Part shown: positions 5,124-5,155 of the stretch, piece by piece | Numbering within the stretch: position 1 is the first letter of the stretch | Layout: every line of letters starts with the position of its first letter | DNA from: an uncultured Oscillospiraceae bacterium | Lineage (GTDB): Bacteria > Bacillota > Clostridia > Oscillospirales > Acutalibacteraceae | DNA: 5,155 nucleotides | Assembly: GCA_900552985.1 (NCBI GenBank) | Contig: USBP01000133.1 | Span: 1 to 5,155, forward strand | Direction: 5' to 3' | Program-made: the position numbers and the translations under genes | The notes under the pieces: model-generated | The model's database searches: none | The model's input: only the letters and a program-made list of their open reading frames with translations | Told to the model about the DNA's origin: nothing

Positions 5124-5155
5124 GTCCCCTTTGGCGGGCAATGGACGCTGTTTAC

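Overview
The window shows the conserved rpmG-secE-nusG-rplK-rplA-rplJ-rplL block, which supplies ribosomal proteins L33, L11, L1, L10 and L7/L12, the translocon subunit SecE and the elongation factor NusG. The gene order, strong AGGAGG-type ribosome binding sites, a four-cysteine L33, a short single-span SecE and an L10 leader with an intrinsic terminator suggest a Gram-positive bacterium of the Clostridia type with fairly high G+C. This is inference from style, and no species can be named.

Layout. Bases 1-985 hold the 5' part of a minus-strand serine beta-lactamase-like hydrolase that runs off the left edge. Bases 986-1379 are a divergent control region. It has a near-consensus promoter for the hydrolase (minus strand, 1078-1106), a near-consensus promoter for the ribosomal block (plus strand, 1172-1200), and then a GC-rich leader that can fold into one long imperfect hairpin (1256-1346). 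rpmG (1380-1529), secE (1547-1975) and nusG (1989-2540) follow with gaps of only 13-17 bases. A 142-base spacer with four tandem hairpins precedes rplK (2683-3105) and rplA (3162-3863). A 302-base spacer (3864-4165) has its own promoter with an 18-base perfect palindrome in its spacer, an L10 leader, an attenuator-type terminator and two more hairpins, ahead of rplJ (4166-4699) and rplL (4742-5123). The last 32 bases show nothing I can name.

How the genes work together. L11 and L10-(L7/L12) form the GTPase-associated stalk base and stalk of the 50S subunit. L1 forms the opposite, E-site stalk. NusG couples RNA polymerase to elongation factors or the ribosome, and SecE anchors the SecY channel. 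The L10 leader probably lets excess L10-L12 complex shut down rplJL without affecting the upstream genes.

The points most worth a second look are: a one-base frameshift in rplL (an extra T in 4866-4868) that is more likely a sequence error than biology; an 11-pair alternative pairing between the L10 leader and the terminator loop that would act as a switch; the palindrome inside the rplJL promoter; the long hairpin in front of rpmG; and an unusual 40-residue tail on SecE. I did not find a wholly new system; the novelty here is in the regulatory DNA.
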